The translations under genes were made by a program, and so were the position numbers. DNA of 64,000 bases from Helicoverpa zea (lineage: Eukaryota > Arthropoda > Insecta > Lepidoptera > Noctuidae), in contig NC_061482.1 in the NCBI RefSeq assembly GCF_022581195.2, positions 11,842,001 to 11,906,000 on the forward strand, in the 5' to 3' direction. Shown piece after piece: positions 35,429 to 48,324 of this stretch. Numbering within the stretch: position 1 is the stretch's first letter; each line of letters starts with the position of its first letter. Under the pieces are notes generated by a model that was not told where the DNA came from, did not search any database, and was given only the letters and a program-made list of their open reading frames with translations.

Positions 35429-36720
35429 ATGGGGCGCAAATTCGTTGTTGGTGGTAACTGGAAGATGAATGGTGACAAGAAACAGGTCACGGAGATTGTA
35501 GAGACACTAAAAAAGGGCCCATTAGATCCCAATGTTGAGGTACAGTACAATATCACTATAGAGTATATATACATATATTGCATCATTCTTTTTGCCAGCA
35601 GCTTAATACTTTTTCATTTGCAGGTTGTCATTGGTGTCCCGGCTATCTACCTAGCATACGTTCAGTCTATTGTCCCTGGTACAATCAGTGTTGCCGCACA
35701 AAACTGCTGGAAAGTTGCTAAAGGCGCTTTCACTGGTAAGAAATTCACTAATAAATACTTCAAATACAGTTGTTAAATGAATGTACTAATAATATATTTT
35801 GTTCTTGTTCAGGTGAAATCTCCCCAGCTATGATTAAGGATATTGGAGCAAACTGGGTCATCCTAGGTCACTCAGAAAGGAGAACAATTTTCGGAGAGAA
35901 AGATGAACTTGTTGCAGAGAAAGTAAGCACATAAACACACCTTAATTTAATTGAATTTAAGAAATTACCTCTTTTTATTAGACTAACTATTTACTTTAAT
36001 GTTTATAGGTTGCACATGCACTTGAGAATGGCCTGAAGGTCATTGCTTGTATTGGTGAGACCCTAGAAGAGAGGGAGGCAGGCAAAACCGAGGAAGTAGT
36101 CTTCAGGCAGACCAAGGCCCTTCTGCCAGCGATCGGCAACAACTGGGCCAATGTTGTACTTGCTTATGAACCAGTTTGGGCTATCGGTACTGGCAAGACA
36201 GCATCTCCACAACAGGTAAAAGATTAAAAACTTATTTATTTCAAAACCAATTATTGTATAACAGATTTTATAATTTACACCAACCAATCTGTCCATGATA
36301 AAATTTATTGTTAAACCAGTGATTTCACGCACAAGATAAGGTGTCGTAAATATAAATGATATCAGTGTAGCTTTGATGCTCAATTATATGTTGTTAGCAT
36401 ATCTAGCTATCAATTTGACTGTAACGATTTAGATAAATATTCAAGATATGTTAGAAATTTTATATATATGTCGGAATGAATTACTTAATTAGAATTTATT
36501 TTGAATATTCTAGGCTCAAGATGTCCACGCCTCTCTGCGCAACTGGTTATCAGCGAATGCGTCGCCTGACGTAGCTGCGTCGGTCCGTATCCAGTATGGT
36601 GGATCCGTGACTGGCGCCAATGCTAAGGAACTGGCGTCCTGCCCAGACATCGATGGCTTCTTGGTTGGTGGAGCCAGTCTTAAACCAGAGTTTGTAGACA
36701 TTGTGAATGCCACGCAGTAA
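35429..36720 (+). CDS. Tpi: Triosephosphate isomerase
   Basis: Interconverts dihydroxyacetone phosphate and glyceraldehyde 3-phosphate in cytosolic glycolysis. Exons 35429-35539, 35624-35735, 35813-35922, 36009-36215 and 36514-36720 join in phase through GT-AG introns and give 248 residues, the family's normal length. Catalytic residues are all present: Asn10 and Lys12 in GGNWKMNG, His94 in VILGHSERR, and Glu165 in AYEPVWAIGTG, followed by the mobile loop. The phosphate-binding YGGSV segment is in the last exon. The start ATG follows a short 5' UTR after the acceptor at 35410. No disabling change is visible. In many Lepidoptera this gene is Z-linked, so the window may be sex-chromosomal; that is inference. 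Confidence 0.98.
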
Positions 36721-37440
36721 ATTATCCTTAATGCTCGCTTGCGTATCCATTGTCTTACAAGCGTGCGTTTCTCAAACTAATTGTAATTTTTTTGTAAGCC
36801 TATTTATGAATGTTAGATGAAATTATGTTAATCCTGAACTCGTAAATAAGGTTAACTTTTGTTTGTTTGCTTTTGCGAATGTTGTTGAGATTTATCAAAA
36901 ACTTTTACCTTTATTTCCAATCATGAAATATGTTTGAAATTGAAAACAATCGAAACTTAAAAATCAAACACAATTTATTTTAAAAATATACTATATTACT
37001 CATTTGCTGTGTTTTAATCTAAGCCCAGTTGAAACGTAGCATAATACAAAAGATTGTAACAGTTCTTAAAAATAAAAATACGAAACCAATTACAGAACTA
37101 AATAAAAAAAGTATAAAAAAAGCAGTCATTGAGCACCTCCTCCTTAAAACAAATAATTCACTAAAGCCCAAGTACACCAACAAGATTAAAACTTTTTTCT
37201 TAAAACCACCGTTTACTTTGAAAATAGAACATGAAAATTCGAAAACAGTTGTTATAAGAAAAGTTGTTGGTAGACTCGGCATAAGTACAGTTCTTGTCTT
37301 CAGTATTCCATGAAAGATTGTGACACAGTGATAATGATAACATTCACAATATTGGTATTGGTATTGATTGAGTAACTGATAAAAGAATTGAATTCACAAA
37401 CTGTCTACAGCTTGCTATCGCAATGTCATATTACCGCAAA
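36721..37440. other. Tpi 3' flank
   Basis: No gene. AT-rich 3' flank with a variant AATAAG at 36845. A diverged copy of the AAACAGTTGTTT-type MITE lies at about 37160-37285; the 94-residue frame at 37029-37313 is a by-product of it. Confidence 0.4.
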
Positions 37441-37449
37441 GCAGTTCTT

Positions 37450-37680
37450 ACTTTATTAACTACCCGGGTTCGATTCCCGGTTCGGTCGACATGTGTGTGA
37501 TGAGCATGTTTGTTGGCCGTGGTCTGGGTGTTACAATATGTATATATGTAGCTATATATAGTTTATCAGTTGTGTTAGCACCCATAACACAAGTTAATTA
37601 ATAACTTACCATGGGGCTAACCGACCGTGTGTGAAAATGTGTCCAGACATTATTATTATAGACATTATTACAATAAAGTA
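37450..37680 (+). repeat. tRNA-derived SINE
   Basis: Contains the B-box word GGGTTCGATTCCCGGTTCGG, then GCCGTGGTCTGGGTGTTAC and a tail with CTAACCGACCGTGTGTGAAA. The block order matches a widespread lepidopteran SINE. Confidence 0.75.
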
Positions 37681-37898
37681 ACCGTAAACATTTTACTACA
37701 GTTGCCAGGACAGTCAAAGTTTCTTAAGTAAACCACATTCCTTTATGTGCGTATTTTTAACAGCCAAGAAAGGCTGTTTTCTATGCTACATAGTAGGTAC
37801 TACTAGAACAGATTCAGTAGTATTTGTTTTCCATCGATCCATGTCGTACAATGCTGATTATCGAAGCGGCTCAGGGCCCTTTGATCTCGACATATAGG

Positions 37899-38020
37899 TA
37901 CGTCAGTTTTCCTAAGACAACTGCTTAGGCACTATGGACTTCACGTTGAATTTACAAAGTAAACAGTTGTTTTAAGAAAAACGGACGTTTATTTTTTTCG
38001 TCGGTGTACTTGGGCCCTCT
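37899..38020. mobile_element. MITE, AAACAGTTGTTTTAAGAAAA family
   Basis: GTCAGTTTTCCTAAGACAAC on the left mirrors ACAGTTGTTTTAAGAAAAAC on the right part, with CGTCGGTGTACTTGGGCCCT at the end. Relatives are at about 54255-54360, 61806-61948 and 37160-37285. Confidence 0.6.
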
Positions 38021-38464
38021 TATGGGTAATAAGTTCTAGCTTTCATAATAGCACATTCCTGAGGAAACACCGTCTATCTTACTATGATAACAAACGCTCT
38101 ATGAGGGTAAAAGAAATCAGTCCTTAGTCCAGTGTTATATTTTCAGACTGATGTGACTAGTTATTTTCTCACCCTCAAGAGCTTTTATAATAATTTTGAC
38201 TTAGAAGTTCATATTTCCTGAAATGGTGGTGACGTAATCCTGTCGTCTTATTTTGAAAACAATATATAAACAAGGTAATGCTTAAGTCTTGTTCATGTCC
38301 TAATGTTTTTTACAAATATTGCGTATTAAAAAAAAATCTTGTCCGACAACGTCATGGCTAAAATAGCAAGCGACTGACCAAATTTTTACTAGGGATAAGA
38401 ATCCAGATATCACACAGTCATATTTTCGTATCATGCAGTCGTCAGTCATTATAAAAATACCTAT

Positions 38465-38470
38465 TTTATT
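38465..38470 (-). terminator. Candidate poly(A) signal of the acyl-CoA reductase
   Basis: AATAAA on the minus strand, 238 bases beyond the stop codon. Its use is inferred. Confidence 0.4.
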
Positions 38471-38707
38471 TACGACTTGTTCTAGCCAAACTTAATGGCT
38501 CACAACTACATTCCGAGCAATACAAGTATATGGCCCATACTCCTCTCGCAGCTCTGTCAAGTTCTGATATCAAAAAATGGTTCAATGAACATCAAGTTTG
38601 GCAAGAACTAAACCTACACGATATAAAGTATTTTTCGTTTCTTCCAGTTATCCTTTATCTAAGGACCTTCACCAGTAGTAAGAAAACATTGAATGATACA
38701 TTTTGTA

Positions 38708-41535
38708 TTAGTCCTGCTTTTCAATGACTTTTCCTAAGAATGGCAGGTGCTTGACAACAGGCTCCCCTAAAGAGAATAGTGACTTGACAGGCGAAAACCA
38801 ACTAGCTAACACGGAGAATACAAACAGCCAAAACATGATCTTGACGAACCAGTCCAGTACGTAAAGGCTGAAACAAAAAACAACAGTTCTTAAATATAAT
38901 ATCTACATGATACAAGTGGTTTAGGCTCTAGACTTTTAAGCAGTACCTATACAATATTACTATCTAGGCTATATGAGATAACAAGTAGCAAAATACTTAC
39001 AAATTGTGATAAGCCCTATTCATTGGGACTTTATTTGGATCCTCTTTGAAGCAGAAAACTCTGCCTCCTTCGATACATATTTTCATATACTCGTCGCGAT
39101 CCACATCCTTGATATCGGTATTGAAAATTGCTTGCTCTTCTGGATTTAGTTTTTCTCTAACTGCATCGTAGTTAGGACAAGGGAAGTTCCATGGTCGCAT
39201 TGTGAAATATTGCAGGACTTCCAAGCCTCGGGATATTCGTTCTTGGATACGAATCATTCTGTGGAAGAGAGTTGTAAATTACACAAACTATTCAGATTTC
39301 ACGCGGAACCTTGTAAATAGCTTAAATCCTGGCAACCCTTAGTCAAAAAAGGCAGAATGTCGAACACCCATTTACATACTGGCTATCAATAATATTCGAA
39401 TGTAGTTTGAATTTGATAAGGCTATTTAATAACGTAAAAAACAAAAGACACTCACAGTCGTTTCTGGCCTAATAAAAACAGAAGAAAGTCGATGAGGTAA
39501 GCAGGAACTAAGTGGTAAAAAATCCTTTTGTACTCGTGAAGAATTGGGTTCGTGGTGATGTCACCGTTCGGGTACCATAGTGGCCAAGAAAGGGGATATT
39601 TCCTGCCATAAGCTTTAGCTACCGAAAGGACGTCTCCCCACGTCGTCGGTTTTTGATGACCGTTGTTCACGTTGTATACTGGCAATGATTCAGGTCTGAA
39701 AAGTATTAAGCAGAGTCATTAATTTCAAGTTTACTTTCCGTAAGTTGCATAAAGCTCCAATAAAGTTAATGCTTCTTTAAATCCATTGCTGACTCTTTCT
39801 TCAACCAGATAAAAAGTGTCAGCAATAGATTTAATGAAGCTTTAATTTTAATGGAGCTTTGTGCGACTGACAGCTTGAGCATTCAGTTTGCCTCATTTCT
39901 GAATGATATAGGGAAGTTTATCCCGTGGTACTAATGATAGCAACATAATGTTGTAGGTGACGGTACTATTTGGTTAAATCTTTGAAAGACTGATAATGTG
40001 GTCTATTATATTTATCTCGTAATAAGTCTCTGGAATCTTACAGTTTTAAAGAAAAAGTTCGCTACTTACTTTTCCGTCCTACTTCCTTCAATCATTCCTA
40101 TAGCAATAATGGCATTGATAGCGATATCGACTGGGATGACCTGAGCTACCAGAGAGCCATCACACAACATGGTTCTGATGACGCCTTTGCCAGCGCCCAG
40201 CATCACGCCCACTGGTCCGTTTAGATTGTCCACCCAGCCTGGCATTGGCTCCTTTACTGATGGGCATACTATAAACATAAATTGAACATTACTACATAGT
40301 CGGTTTTGGTCCAGATTACATGCACCAAATTGTAAAATGCAACTGGGTTGAGGAGACCTCCTCCAGATTAGGTAATCTCTCCTTGTAAAACACTGGAACC
40401 CAGCCGCATCCAGTTAGACTGGAAGCTAACCCCAACATATGTAGTTGGGAAAAGGCTCGGAAGATGATGATTACGTGCACCAAATTGCACATGTAGTGTA
40501 TTTAAAGGATGACACAATTTTGGAAGGCTCATATCATGAAATAGCCGTTGTGTTGGCATCCTTTTAGGTGTTTATAAAAATGGAAACAGTACCTATACTA
40601 GGACGAGCGATCACAATCGGCAAGTCTTGATAAGCTTGTTCAACAATATTCTCAGCGAGTCGTTTAGAGAATGTGTAGCAATTGGGATGTGGGCCGAGTA
40701 GAGATGGGGTTAGCAAGTCTACTTGTTTGTCGTCTAGCCATTCAATCAGCTTCATCACGTTATCTGGCTTGACTGGCGGAGCGTGGCACTGAAAGCAGGA
40801 GAACATTAAAATTAGTTTCAGAATTTTGTACTGCGTAATCTGTAGTGTAGACCAAGTAGAATTTTAACTTAGTGATACGCCTACGGCCGTAGCAGCGTAG
40901 CTCGGTGTAGTCTTCCCTGATAGGTTAACGCAGTACCTAAATAGAAGTCTTACCTTTTCTCCTAGCACTTCGTAGTCAGGATAACAAAAAGCCGTAGATA
41001 AGTGCACAAATATTTGTAGTTTCTTCATTCTCTTTGCTAGGTCTATCGCTCTTTGAGTGCCACAGGTGTTCATATTGACATTGTCTTTCAATGGCGCATC
41101 CAGTCTCAACGTTGCGGCGAAATGGAATACCACGGACACTTCTCGCGTTAACAGTTCTATATCAGCATCAGATAGTCCCAAGTTGTCGAACAAAACATCA
41201 CCTTGCAGTGGTTTTAATTTCTTTAAGGCATTGGGATTTTCAGTGCGCAAGCGTTCAAAAAGCTGCAATAGAAATAATAGTCGGTTAATATTTTCGGTTT
41301 GTTTGAGATAGGATTTAAACCCCAGCTTGACAAACCTTACCTTCAATCGTTGCAAATCTTCGGTTCTCTGACTAACAGACTTCCCTCTCTTTGGCCTCAT
41401 CAATATATAGATGTTACCGACTTCAGGAACGGAGTACAGCAGTTTCTCTATGAGCACTTTGCCCATGAACCCAGTGCCCCCAGTCACAAGGATGTTTCTA
41501 CCCTTGTAGAAGTCACGAATCGAAGGGGATGACAT
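38708..41535 (-). CDS. Fatty acyl-CoA reductase (wat/CG8306-like)
   Basis: Alcohol-forming reductase that turns fatty acyl-CoA into fatty alcohol with NADPH, for waxes, cuticular lipids or pheromone precursors. Seven minus-strand exons (41535-41341, 41262-40954, 40788-40593, 40268-40070, 39695-39456, 39258-39001, 38867-38708) join in phase to 518 residues. The NAD(P)-binding motif T18-G-G-T-G-F-M-G25 opens a Rossmann fold. The YxxxK catalytic pair is Y206/K210 in CYTFSK. The C-terminal FAR_C region follows, and a hydrophobic segment near 467-490 should anchor the protein in ER or peroxisome membrane. The N terminus DFYKGRNILVTGGTGFMGKV resembles the CG8306 branch. An acceptor at 41537 shows that a 5' UTR exon lies upstream. 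Chain length specificity cannot be read from the sequence. Confidence 0.95.
39740..39871. mobile_element. MITE, GTCAGTTGCACAAAG family, copy 3
   Basis: 132 bp inside an intron of the fatty acyl-CoA reductase gene. Ends GTAAGTTGCATAAAGCTCCA and GGAGCTTTGTGCGACTGAC are inverted. The core matches the copies at 15216 and 16327. Confidence 0.85.
40405..40470 (+). repeat. Retroposon 3' tail
   Basis: GACTGGAAGCTAACCCCAAC followed by GTTGGGAAAAGGCTCGGAAG and GATGATGA. It lies inside an intron of the acyl-CoA reductase gene and is the same family as 8545-8602. Confidence 0.75.
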
Positions 41536-42426
41536 TTCTGAAATAAGGAAAAGGTCACTGTTAGGTACATTGGTTATATAAGCTACGTTCTTTCAAGAAT
41601 TGTCCTGAGTCTTAATACTTAGATGTTATCGACAAGCGTTGGTGGTTTATCGTGTCCTTTAAACTTATAGGCTTCACAAAATTTGTGGTTGCGACCGCAA
41701 TAGAATGTTGTAGTCTTTAACCTAACTTAAGCTTTTAAGATTTAGACATCTCAGTACTAGCTACCTCCCGCGGCTTCGCCCGCGACGAAACCATGGTCCT
41801 ATTTATTTGTATTCGCATTCAACAAGGAAAGCTATAGGCTACTTTTCATCTGAGGGCGTGCGTGAAGTTAGTTCACTCTAGCAGAGCAGTTAGTTTGTTA
41901 TAGGTTCATAGGAAAAAATATCTATGTGGGTACATACCTACCCAATGTCAGATGTTTTGAAGTATAAAAACAAATTGTTATAACAAACAACAATTTTATC
42001 AAGCCATTACAATTTACGACGTCTAGCCTTCGTAACTCGCACGCGTTAAGCAATAGCTTGTACGAAGGTTAAGTGTCTGGGGAATTTGTGAACTAGCGTA
42101 AAAACTCATGTATTTGTGTTGTACCAAGTCATGAGTATCGACGCATAAATTAACCATGTATTCGAGATGTATAATCAACGGTACTGCATGCCTTTTAAAC
42201 TTATCTGAATTGTTAAACAAATAGATGACAAACATTTTTTTTCGATAAGTACGTACTCTCAAGAACTACTGGACCAATTTGAAAAATACTACAGTTTTAG
42301 ACAGCCCATTTACCGAGGAAAGCTACATAATACCTTATATCCGATTGCAGGAAGTAGTTCCTATGGCACTGGTGTGAAATCGCTGGAGGGGTTTACATAT
42401 TACATGTCTAGGATCCATTACAATTC

Positions 42427-42500
42427 ATCATCATCATCATCATCATCATCAGCCTATCGCAGTCCACTGCTGGACATAGGCCTCTCCAAGTGCACGTCAC
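42427..42500 (-). repeat. (ATC)n microsatellite and retroposon tail, inverted
   Basis: ATC repeats at 42427-42449, then AGCCTATCGCAGTCCACTGC and TGGACATAGGCCTCTCC. It is the reverse complement of the tail at 20560-20615. Confidence 0.8.
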
Positions 42501-44986
42501 TGAGATCGATCGTTACAATTCACTAGTACCCAACTTCGGAAGGACAGTTACCTATTTAACGTATAACGAGCATTGTATAGTAAGCTTTCATTAATCCTTT
42601 TATTTTCTAACAATGAATTAAATGCGTTTAGTACAGACAAGGTCACATATCAAAAACCTATCAATAAGTGCGACTGTTACATCATTAACACACTAGGTGA
42701 CGTTGTGTGTACTTACTTATACGGTAGGTGTAATGTTTACCTAGACACAATAGCGGCAGTTTTATTGGGATTTTTGTTAGGATTGTAATGGTATGCGAAT
42801 CTCTCAGTAGATAAGCTCATGTCAAATATTCTAAATCTAGAATTAACCAGCGTTTGCCAGCCCACATGCAACTGTTTTAATCCTTTAACTCTTACCACTA
42901 TCTTGGTAACTCATCTCCTACGAGTTACCAAAAAACCCTCAGCGCCTGCTCATATCGTTTATGAAAAAATCTGATTAGTTCTTCTAGATGGGTCTATGGT
43001 CGTCTGCTAGTCAATTTCTTACTTCACACAGAAGATGGTCACAAAAAATGTGTGTTCAAAGCTTAGGTGCTACTACTACTCATGTGAACTCATGGACAAG
43101 GACACTATGTCAAACGAACCGATAGATAAGGCCATGTTCACATGTGCTATCTAGTTTTCTGTACATTTTTAAGTTATACTTTAACCGATTGATTAAGCTT
43201 CATGAAATGACGGTTTCAAATGCGCTTTTCACTTCTAAAATCATTGGTACCTATTTTGTTTAACAGATTTTATCTACGACGAAAATTATTTTTAACAAGT
43301 ATAGTTTATAATATTCACTTAAGGGAACTGTAAAAATTATTGAAATATAGTAAACGATTCACTCTAGTCTTAACTTGAATATTAGCCTGTCGAGCATTGG
43401 TAAGAATAGTTAGCTTTTAATATAAAGCGGTTGACATGAATGCAAAGTGGCAACAACCGTTTCGTCGCACATGGTGTGGCCTCCAACGAGTAGATCCCAT
43501 CACCATAATATAAAACTTGGCCTATCATAACGGTGCCTAGTGTGTTGGCCACGTAAATAGATATAATCCGCTTACATAAACAATTATTACCTACGTTCCA
43601 TTGAAAAACATTACATTGTGGTTGAGTTGACGTCTGTTGATATGGTACTTATCACAAGAGGTTCGTAAAACATCAAACAAGTGAAAGCACTAAAGCATTT
43701 TCCTTTCAGTTATAATGTTCTAAATTATAGATCGATTACCTATCTTATGTAAACATATAATTTATTGCCTCGATATTAGACTATACTTACACGTTGAGCA
43801 CTATGTCTTAACATGCACGTACCACAGAGAAAACGTAATTGATTGCATCGGGCGGGGACAATGAGATCAATCATTATCATTGCTGCAACGAGCTTGTTAG
43901 TCGTTTCACTACTTAGTTGCCTCAATATGACGCCTTAAGCTTTCTAATGCAAGCAGACTGCATAAGAATCAATGTATCGACGTGAGGGTACGTTGTCAGA
44001 CGGACTGGTCCATACTTACTCGGTAACGCAATCAAAATTGGCCGCGAAATCGGACGTTTCCACGACTTGCACAACAAAAATATTCCACGAGCTTAACTGC
44101 TTAGGTTATTTTTAACCCGCCCGTAATATAATTACGTAATTATTAAAACGCTTCTATTTTTTTTTCTTGTGTTTGTAAAGCTGCAGGCGCATTGGCTCAT
44201 GTGGAATTTCTGTTTGAATATTAAACAGCTTTTGCTTGCCTTGAGTTTTTAGCAATACCTACTTGCCTATTATTCAGATGTTTTTGACTGAACTTTCATT
44301 CTAAACATTACCCAACCACAATTAACGAGCGAAGTAAACACTGAGACGCTTTGATAAAGGCAAGGGCGGATTTAGCTTTTTTAATTTTAGGTTTGGCACC
44401 AGGGGGGATGTCATATCAAGATATATTTAGTTAAGTAAGTCAAATGGAGTATAGGTTCTGTACCCAGTCCAGAGCAGGGAGCGAGATCATGATCCCCACA
44501 TGGATCCGCCCTTTGATAAAGATAGAGAGATAGGCCATGATGATGGCTGTGTCTAGTGTGGTCGCACCCTAAAGTCGCGATGGCCACGGAACAAATCGAT
44601 GCAATAACTAATATATTAATGAGAGTCTACTAGAATAAATTATATATAAAGTTTATTTGCACACGAGCATATACCTAAAGTTTTGTAAACAACATTATTA
44701 ATGTGCTCTTAAATAACTGTTAAAGCTGTAAGAATTAGATTTATTTTTAGACTGGTTATTTAACTTGCTAATTTGTATGGGACTTCCTTTTGCTCAATTA
44801 TATTTAAAATCTTAATCTGAGGATAACAAAAACTTATTAATCATTGCCGCTAATTAAGTTGGTCTTCTAAAAACCTAACGATGGAATTTGCTTCTTGTTC
44901 ATTCTCCTACCCATCCCATTTTTATTTGTGGTTGGCGCAGCATATACCTATTCTTCTCCGTCCAATGTCATCCCACGTCGTAGATA

Positions 44987-45042
44987 GGAGGAATAGAGAT
45001 AGTTTCAAAGACTATCGTCTTTGCTACTATCTCTATTCCTCC
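44987..45042. repeat. 56-nt hairpin, 17-bp perfect arms
   Basis: GGAGGAATAGAGATAGT (44987-45003) and its exact complement at 45026-45042 enclose a second stem AAAGAC/GTCTTT around a 4-base loop. It may be a small structured RNA or a minimal palindromic element. No transposon ends were recognised. Confidence 0.75.
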
Positions 45043-45394
45043 GCTTAAATTCCTTTCATTGAGCAGTACATTCTCCATTGTTTTTCCAGTACAAGGTACA
45101 ATTTCAACAAGAAGGCAATTGACAGCCGTAAACTGACCATTGCACATTTATTTAATGATATAATCTCCAAGGGTGAACGTTTACATGGATATTAACAAAT
45201 ATGTGTAGTTCTTTCATATATGAGAATATAGATAGGTTACCTACAATGAAATATTTCGCAAGTTTTCTGTTTAAGGTAACGTTTGGTCACTCAAAATTTT
45301 TTGTTGATTTTTCATAGCCACTTTAATTCCCAAAGCAACTGTTCTATTTTTAACGACTTCTTTAATTGATTTTAAATACTACGTCAAATAAGAT

Positions 45395-46433
45395 CAGTGG
45401 CGGGGCAAGACCAAAATTTGATGTGGTCAAGACAGATTTCGCGAGGCCCTGTTCTATGGCGACCTGAAGACGGATTCTTTAAAATAATAAAAACAAACGA
45501 AACAATTAACACTGCCTTTTTTTCATAAAAATACAAATTAGATTAAAGTCGCTGGCAGAAACTAGTATTGATTAACACGTTTCTATTTAGTGCCGGTTTT
45601 AACTCTACCAGCGCCCTGGGCGAGATTTCTACGGCGCCCTCCAACTGCAATTCAACCCCATAGGAAAAACAGAGACACATGCAGTCACCGATTGAGCGAG
45701 CGAAGCGAGCGCGAATTTTTTTTGAAAAATGTAGCCCAATCGTACATAAGTTATTGCTGGTTGGTTGGTGAAGGCAAAAATACGGGAACATAGCTTCTGA
45801 TTACGCGAGCGAAGCGAGCGGGATTTTTTTTTTGTAATATTGTAGAACTCAAAACAAAATTTACTTAAAATTAAGCCCAAACGTACGTATAACTCTTTGT
45901 TGATGCCTATGTATTACAATTTTGGGACTTAAAGTAGTACCGTTAGTAAGAAAGTTCATATGGAAACTATAAGTTACTTTCATATTAATAAAAGGACTTA
46001 AAAACGACTCTAACTTTTTGCTAATGTAGACTAAAAAATGTTGACACTATATAACAATGAAAACAACTGTAAAGAGAAGCAAGCCCGAAAATTTTTGAGT
46101 TTTGGATCAGTAAAAGTCCTAAACATATATAATAAAAGGCAACTGTGAAGTGAAGAAGGGAGCGCGAATTTTTGTGAGTATTGGGACATTAATAGTAGCT
46201 ATATGTGATAAAAAATCTAAGTGTAAAATAAAGAAACCGCGAGCGACGCGAGCACGAAAATTTTTGAGTTTTGGGACATAAAAGTAGTGTTTGTTCGAGA
46301 ACATGTTTCACTACAAAATTGATTCATATCTTTTATTTTATTCTCGCTTTAAACATTTTTGAGACGCGAGGCCCCTTGTACCGCGAGGCCGTAGGCGGTG
46401 GGCCCACGTCGCCCACGCCTAGCGCCGCCTCTG
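45395..46433. mobile_element. Non-autonomous hAT element with 8-bp target duplication
   Basis: Starts CAGTGGCGGGGC and ends GCGCCGCCTCTG, the near reverse complement, as in hAT ends. Both flanks carry AATAAGAT (45387-45394 and 46434-46441), an exact 8-bp duplication. The 1039-bp body carries several GCGAGCGAAGCGAGCG-type copies (near 45698, 45806 and 46220) but no transposase. Confidence 0.9.
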
Positions 46434-47899
46434 AATAAGATGAACTTCACTTTATGTTCAAAATATGTACCGTGACGTGGCAACTATTAGTTGCGCTATG
46501 TTCAATGTTTCTCGAACAGTTGGCCCTCTGGAAGTGTCTAATGGCAAAGAAATAATACCTACTTTGACGAAAAATTACAGGTTTTATTGTTTCGTCATAA
46601 TCAGTCCGTCTTGCTTTATGACGGACCCTTACAATTCTTTCACTCGTTCGAAATAACGTTGCAAAAAAGCGGCTTTGATAAATTAAATTAGATACACGTT
46701 TTAAGTAGGTGATATAAAGCCGATGCTCAAATTACCAGAATATAAATCAATAAAATATACACCCGCAATTAAATCCTAAAGCTCAACTTTGATTTACGAT
46801 CGTAGTACGAGAAAAACATTTTCATGTCAAAAGTATCGAATCGATATTGGCATATAGGTAGGTAGGATATAGGTAGGTAGGATAGGTAGTCCAGAACTTG
46901 AGAAAAGTCGCAGGCTACGTTTCATCCAGAATAAATTATACCTACCGCCAATAGAGATCCAGCCAAAAACCATTTTTGCAAACACTGCATTCAACCACAT
47001 AATTGTAGCCCCAAAATAATGATTGACTGACGACTGCAGATTTCTAGAGTACCTACTTACCAATCTACCTAGGTACGTCTGGTAATATTAGGCTAAAGCT
47101 AGACCGCAACAGTTCCATAATTGCTAGACTGTGGCCACGAAATATACACTTTAGTTCATAATTTCATGTACATAGCTCTTATGTAGCCACCTAAGTATAT
47201 TATTGACTAGCATAATCTCAGAGAAAATATACAACTACGAAATACACTTGGAGCATTCCTTGCTATATTATAATTGCGAAAGTAACTCTATCTGTTTGTC
47301 CGACTTACATGACAAAACTGCTGAATAAATTGAAATATTTTAGACAGTCTAAGTCTAGACCATAAGGAAAAAGGCCATACAGGCGCTTATATCAGGCCGC
47401 GGGAAGTAGTTCCCTCGGGAAGCGGATGGAACCGCCAGGTACAACTACTTTTTATGTAATCGCAGGATGGGTTTGTAAATAACAGAACTCGAAAATAGAC
47501 TTGTTAAATGTAGGTAAGTAGATGAAGGAAGTTTAAAAACTTAAAGAAGGTATCCATAAACAGCTTTAAGGTTTCCTTTGTTACCGGAACAAGGAAAAAT
47601 AATATTTGCAGGATCAACATAAAATGAAGATAAGGTTTCGAAGGATGAGGTTATTTTGGCTAAAATAACAAAAGCATTGTTTGTTAAATGCGTATTTGTT
47701 GAAACTGTATCTTATACGTACTTATATTGAGTTTGGGTAGAAGCAAAGCGACGAAATAAGAACTGCTTAGTATACCTAGGTAACGCATGCTTTAGTAACG
47801 GCCAAAGTATCTTCGAGTCATCGGTTTTCAAAATTGAGTTTAGTTAGTCCACAATTTAGGATGGAGAATAACTGTTCTAATTTAATGAAAATTATCTAA

Positions 47900-47934
47900 A
47901 CTTATGATGTAAAATATATTTTTACATCATAAGT
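47900..47934. repeat. Perfect palindrome with 15-bp arms
   Basis: ACTTATGATGTAAAA and its exact complement TTTTACATCATAAGT are separated by TATAT. Confidence 0.85.
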
Positions 47935-48324
47935 GATCTGAAAAAAAAAAACTAGAACATAGGTACTCGTTACGTATTGTTTTACAAATGTAAACAACTT
48001 TGTCATAAAATGCATTTCACATTAAGTATTTCATCATTTAAGTTATTTTAGTAACTTGGGATCGTTAACCTCCAAATGAGGTAATATTTAACTGCTGCGC
48101 GTTAAAATCCAAAACTGTGCTTAGTTTTTTAGCATTAGAGCTAAGAGCGAGAGATTGTGTTTAAAAATATCATAATATTATGCAGATACCTGTTACAAAT
48201 GCACTCATCGTAAACTGAGGCTCCCGTACGGAACAAAAATAATAATTAAGAAGGTATCTGCATAATACTTACCTCATTTAAAACTTTTTATTGTATGAAT
48301 ACAAAAAGAAAAAACAGAAATAAA

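Larger units (their letters stand above)
41541..45386. other. Non-coding stretch, probably first intron of the reductase gene
   Basis: No coding exon was recognised. It holds a GCGGCTTCGCCCGCG fragment at about 41770, a (CAT)n/retroposon tail at 42427, and the hairpin at 44987. If the distant 5' exon at 60357 is correct, this is intronic. Confidence 0.4.

Noticed and set aside
37029..37313. Lys-rich 94-residue frame beyond Tpi
   Set aside because: Overlaps a diverged MITE and reads A-rich DNA; its opposite strand gives a similar meaningless frame.
37465..37490. tRNA-like word GGGTTCGATTCCCGG
   Set aside because: It has the B box only, inside a SINE; no complete cloverleaf can be formed, so no tRNA gene is called. 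The same holds for 17457 and 58970.
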